Under the pieces are notes generated by a model. It was not told the DNA's origin, did not search any database, and saw only the letters and a list, made by a program, of their open reading frames with translations. A program made the position numbers and the translations under genes. Below, in pieces: positions 31,994 to 32,681 of a DNA stretch of 32,681 nucleotides. The stretch covers positions 1-32,681 of the forward strand of contig CAILUR010000047.1 of the NCBI GenBank assembly GCA_903837445.1, in the 5' to 3' direction. This DNA comes from an uncultured bacterium. GTDB taxonomy: Bacteria > Oederibacteriota > PGYV01 > CAILUR01. Within the stretch, counting starts at the first letter, position 1; each line of letters starts with the position of its first letter.

Positions 31994-32030
31994 AAAAAGG
32001 TCGGCAGAAATGCCGACCTTTTTGTTTTTT
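31994..32030. terminator. Strong bidirectional intrinsic terminator
   Basis: GGTCGGCA and TGCCGACC form an 8-bp stem, extended by AAAAA/TTTTT pairs, around a GAAA tetraloop. T-runs follow on both strands (TTTTTG then TTTTTT on plus, TTTTTTTATT on minus). It ends the tRNA transcript from the left and the FtsB-like transcript from the right. Confidence 0.92.
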
Positions 32031-32045
32031 ATTTTCAAAAATAAT

Positions 32046-32324
32046 TTATTTCTTCTTCTTTCCATCCGTGATTACAAAGACTGTTTCTCCGTCTTTTACA
32101 AGTCCCAGTTTTTGTCTTGCCACATCTTCCACATATCCAGCATCATTATATATTGTCTGTTTTCTTAATTCGCCTTTTGAAATATCTTGTTTCAGGGTTT
32201 GGATGTCTTTAAGTAAGGCATTTTTTTTCAAAGTAACCGTTACTAACTCAAATAAAATCTTAAAAAACAAAAAAGCAAAAACTGCCCCAACAATGCCCAC
32301 CACAATTTTCGTCCCTTTTTTCAT
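32046..32324 (-). CDS. Septum formation initiator family protein (FtsB/DivIC-like)
   Basis: This 92-residue bitopic membrane protein has a short basic N-terminus, one membrane helix (about 6-32), then a heptad-like coiled coil (about 33-58, KKNALLKDIQTLKQDISK). It ends with the family block DAGYVEDVARQKLGLVKDGETVFV. Family members (PF04977) join FtsL and FtsQ/DivIB at the division site and help activate septal peptidoglycan synthesis. The length and the VARQKLGLVKDGE motif are typical. The ATG at 32324 has GAGGA nearby. It lies 10 bases downstream of the membrane protein gene at the window edge and ends at the shared terminator. The symbol is left empty because FtsB and DivIC cannot be separated by sequence alone. 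Confidence 0.88.
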   Translation of the reverse strand: MKKGTKIVVGIVGAVFAFLFFKILFELVTVTLKKNALLKDIQTLKQDISKGELRKQTIYNDAGYVEDVARQKLGLVKDGETVFVITDGKKKK

Positions 32325-32334
32325 ATAGTTTTCC

Positions 32335-32681
32335 TCATTTCGCGTCCCACGGTTTAAAGATGCCCGAAAGTTTTCTTACATCCCAGATTTCTTTTAGAGA
32401 TTCTGTCACCCCGTGCTTTTCATATACCAGCAGAGTGGCATTCATTTGAAAAACATGGATGAGACTGTAGTTTACAAAAGGCAGTCCAAAAGCTGGAAAG
32501 AGTGTCAGGATAGCGGTCACACTGTCCACTGCGCCACCGCCTCTTATCATTACTACCGCTGGATAAAATAGCAGATTTATATAGGCAAAAAGAATAAGGA
32601 GCATAATGGAAGAGAACGGCGTAGACATTACCATTAAAGCCGCTTTTTTATATGAAATCAGTATCCTTTTTTTCTCGTCCA
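32335..32681 (-). CDS. Multi-pass membrane protein, C-terminal part (partial at window edge)
   Basis: The frame is open from the right edge, reading DEKKRILISYKKAALMVMS before the first obvious ATG at 32634, so the gene very probably begins outside the window and about 115 residues are visible. Two or three membrane segments can be seen: ISYKKAALMVMSTPFSSIMLL..., PAVVMIRGG flanks and ILTLFPAFGLPFVNYSLIHVF. The C-terminus is charged and ends in a FKPWDAK tail. I do not recognise the family; a permease-like or YesL/DUF-type membrane protein is possible. It is co-directional with the FtsB-like gene, ten bases away, and so is likely in its operon. Confidence 0.65.
   Translation of the reverse strand, partial: DEKKRILISYKKAALMVMSTPFSSIMLLILFAYINLLFYPAVVMIRGGGAVDSVTAILTLFPAFGLPFVNYSLIHVFQMNATLLVYEKHGVTESLKEIWDVRKLSGIFKPWDAK

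Overview
The window looks like a chromosomal segment of an uncultured, strictly anaerobic, Gram-negative-type bacterium. Anaerobic metabolism is indicated by an oxygen-sensitive indolepyruvate:ferredoxin oxidoreductase and a giant acyl-CoA dehydratase activase. A diderm envelope is indicated by several lipoproteins, a predicted beta-barrel protein and secreted enzymes with Thr/Pro-rich stalks and PNP-type C-terminal domains. That last architecture recalls candidate lineages such as Goldbacteria, Firestonebacteria or Elusimicrobia-like groups. The placement is inference only, because no rRNA or universal marker phylogeny can be run here. Base composition is AT-leaning. TTG and GTG starts with good Shine-Dalgarno sites are common, and nearly every transcription unit has a recognisable sigma-70-type promoter.

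Layout. 1-1.85 kb, minus strand: a structured leader, then S-adenosylmethionine decarboxylase, a DksA/TraR zinc-finger protein, rsmD and a cut-off holin-like membrane protein. 1.9-5.8 kb, plus strand: endonuclease III, then a tight three-gene cluster of split transketolase (two subunits) and a form IV RuBisCO-like protein. This cluster is the most unusual metabolic unit of the window. 5.8-8.8 kb, minus strand: metF, crcB, DUF190, an amidohydrolase and a lipoprotein in one compact operon behind a good promoter. 8.8-14.3 kb, minus strand: iorB, phenylacetate-CoA ligase, a tandem ACT protein, iorA, a Gfo/Idh oxidoreductase and a small lipoprotein. This operon would turn aromatic 2-oxoacids into aryl-acetyl-CoA and reduced ferredoxin.

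14.4-24.25 kb is a cell-surface island. It holds two tandem GH18 glycosidases that share a nearly identical Thr-rich stalk and C-terminal domain, an EF-hand-bearing lipoprotein, a predicted outer-membrane barrel, and a divergent secreted protein with its own Thr-rich stalk and FlgD-like tail. 24.25-29.6 kb, minus strand: a 1440-residue acyl-CoA dehydratase activase-type protein followed by rlmN. 29.8-32 kb, plus strand: mnmG, then tRNA-Leu(UAA) and initiator tRNA-Met behind a consensus promoter, closed by a strong bidirectional terminator. The right edge, minus strand, holds the end of an unidentified membrane protein followed by a FtsB/DivIC-like protein.

The best candidates for something undescribed are three. 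First, the split transketolase plus RuBisCO-like protein operon, whose substrate cannot be a normal carboxylation. Second, the modular GH18 pair, in which the anchor half has been homogenised at DNA level while the catalytic halves have diverged. Third, the two-hairpin leader of the S-adenosylmethionine decarboxylase transcript. No CRISPR array, transposase or prophage module is visible.
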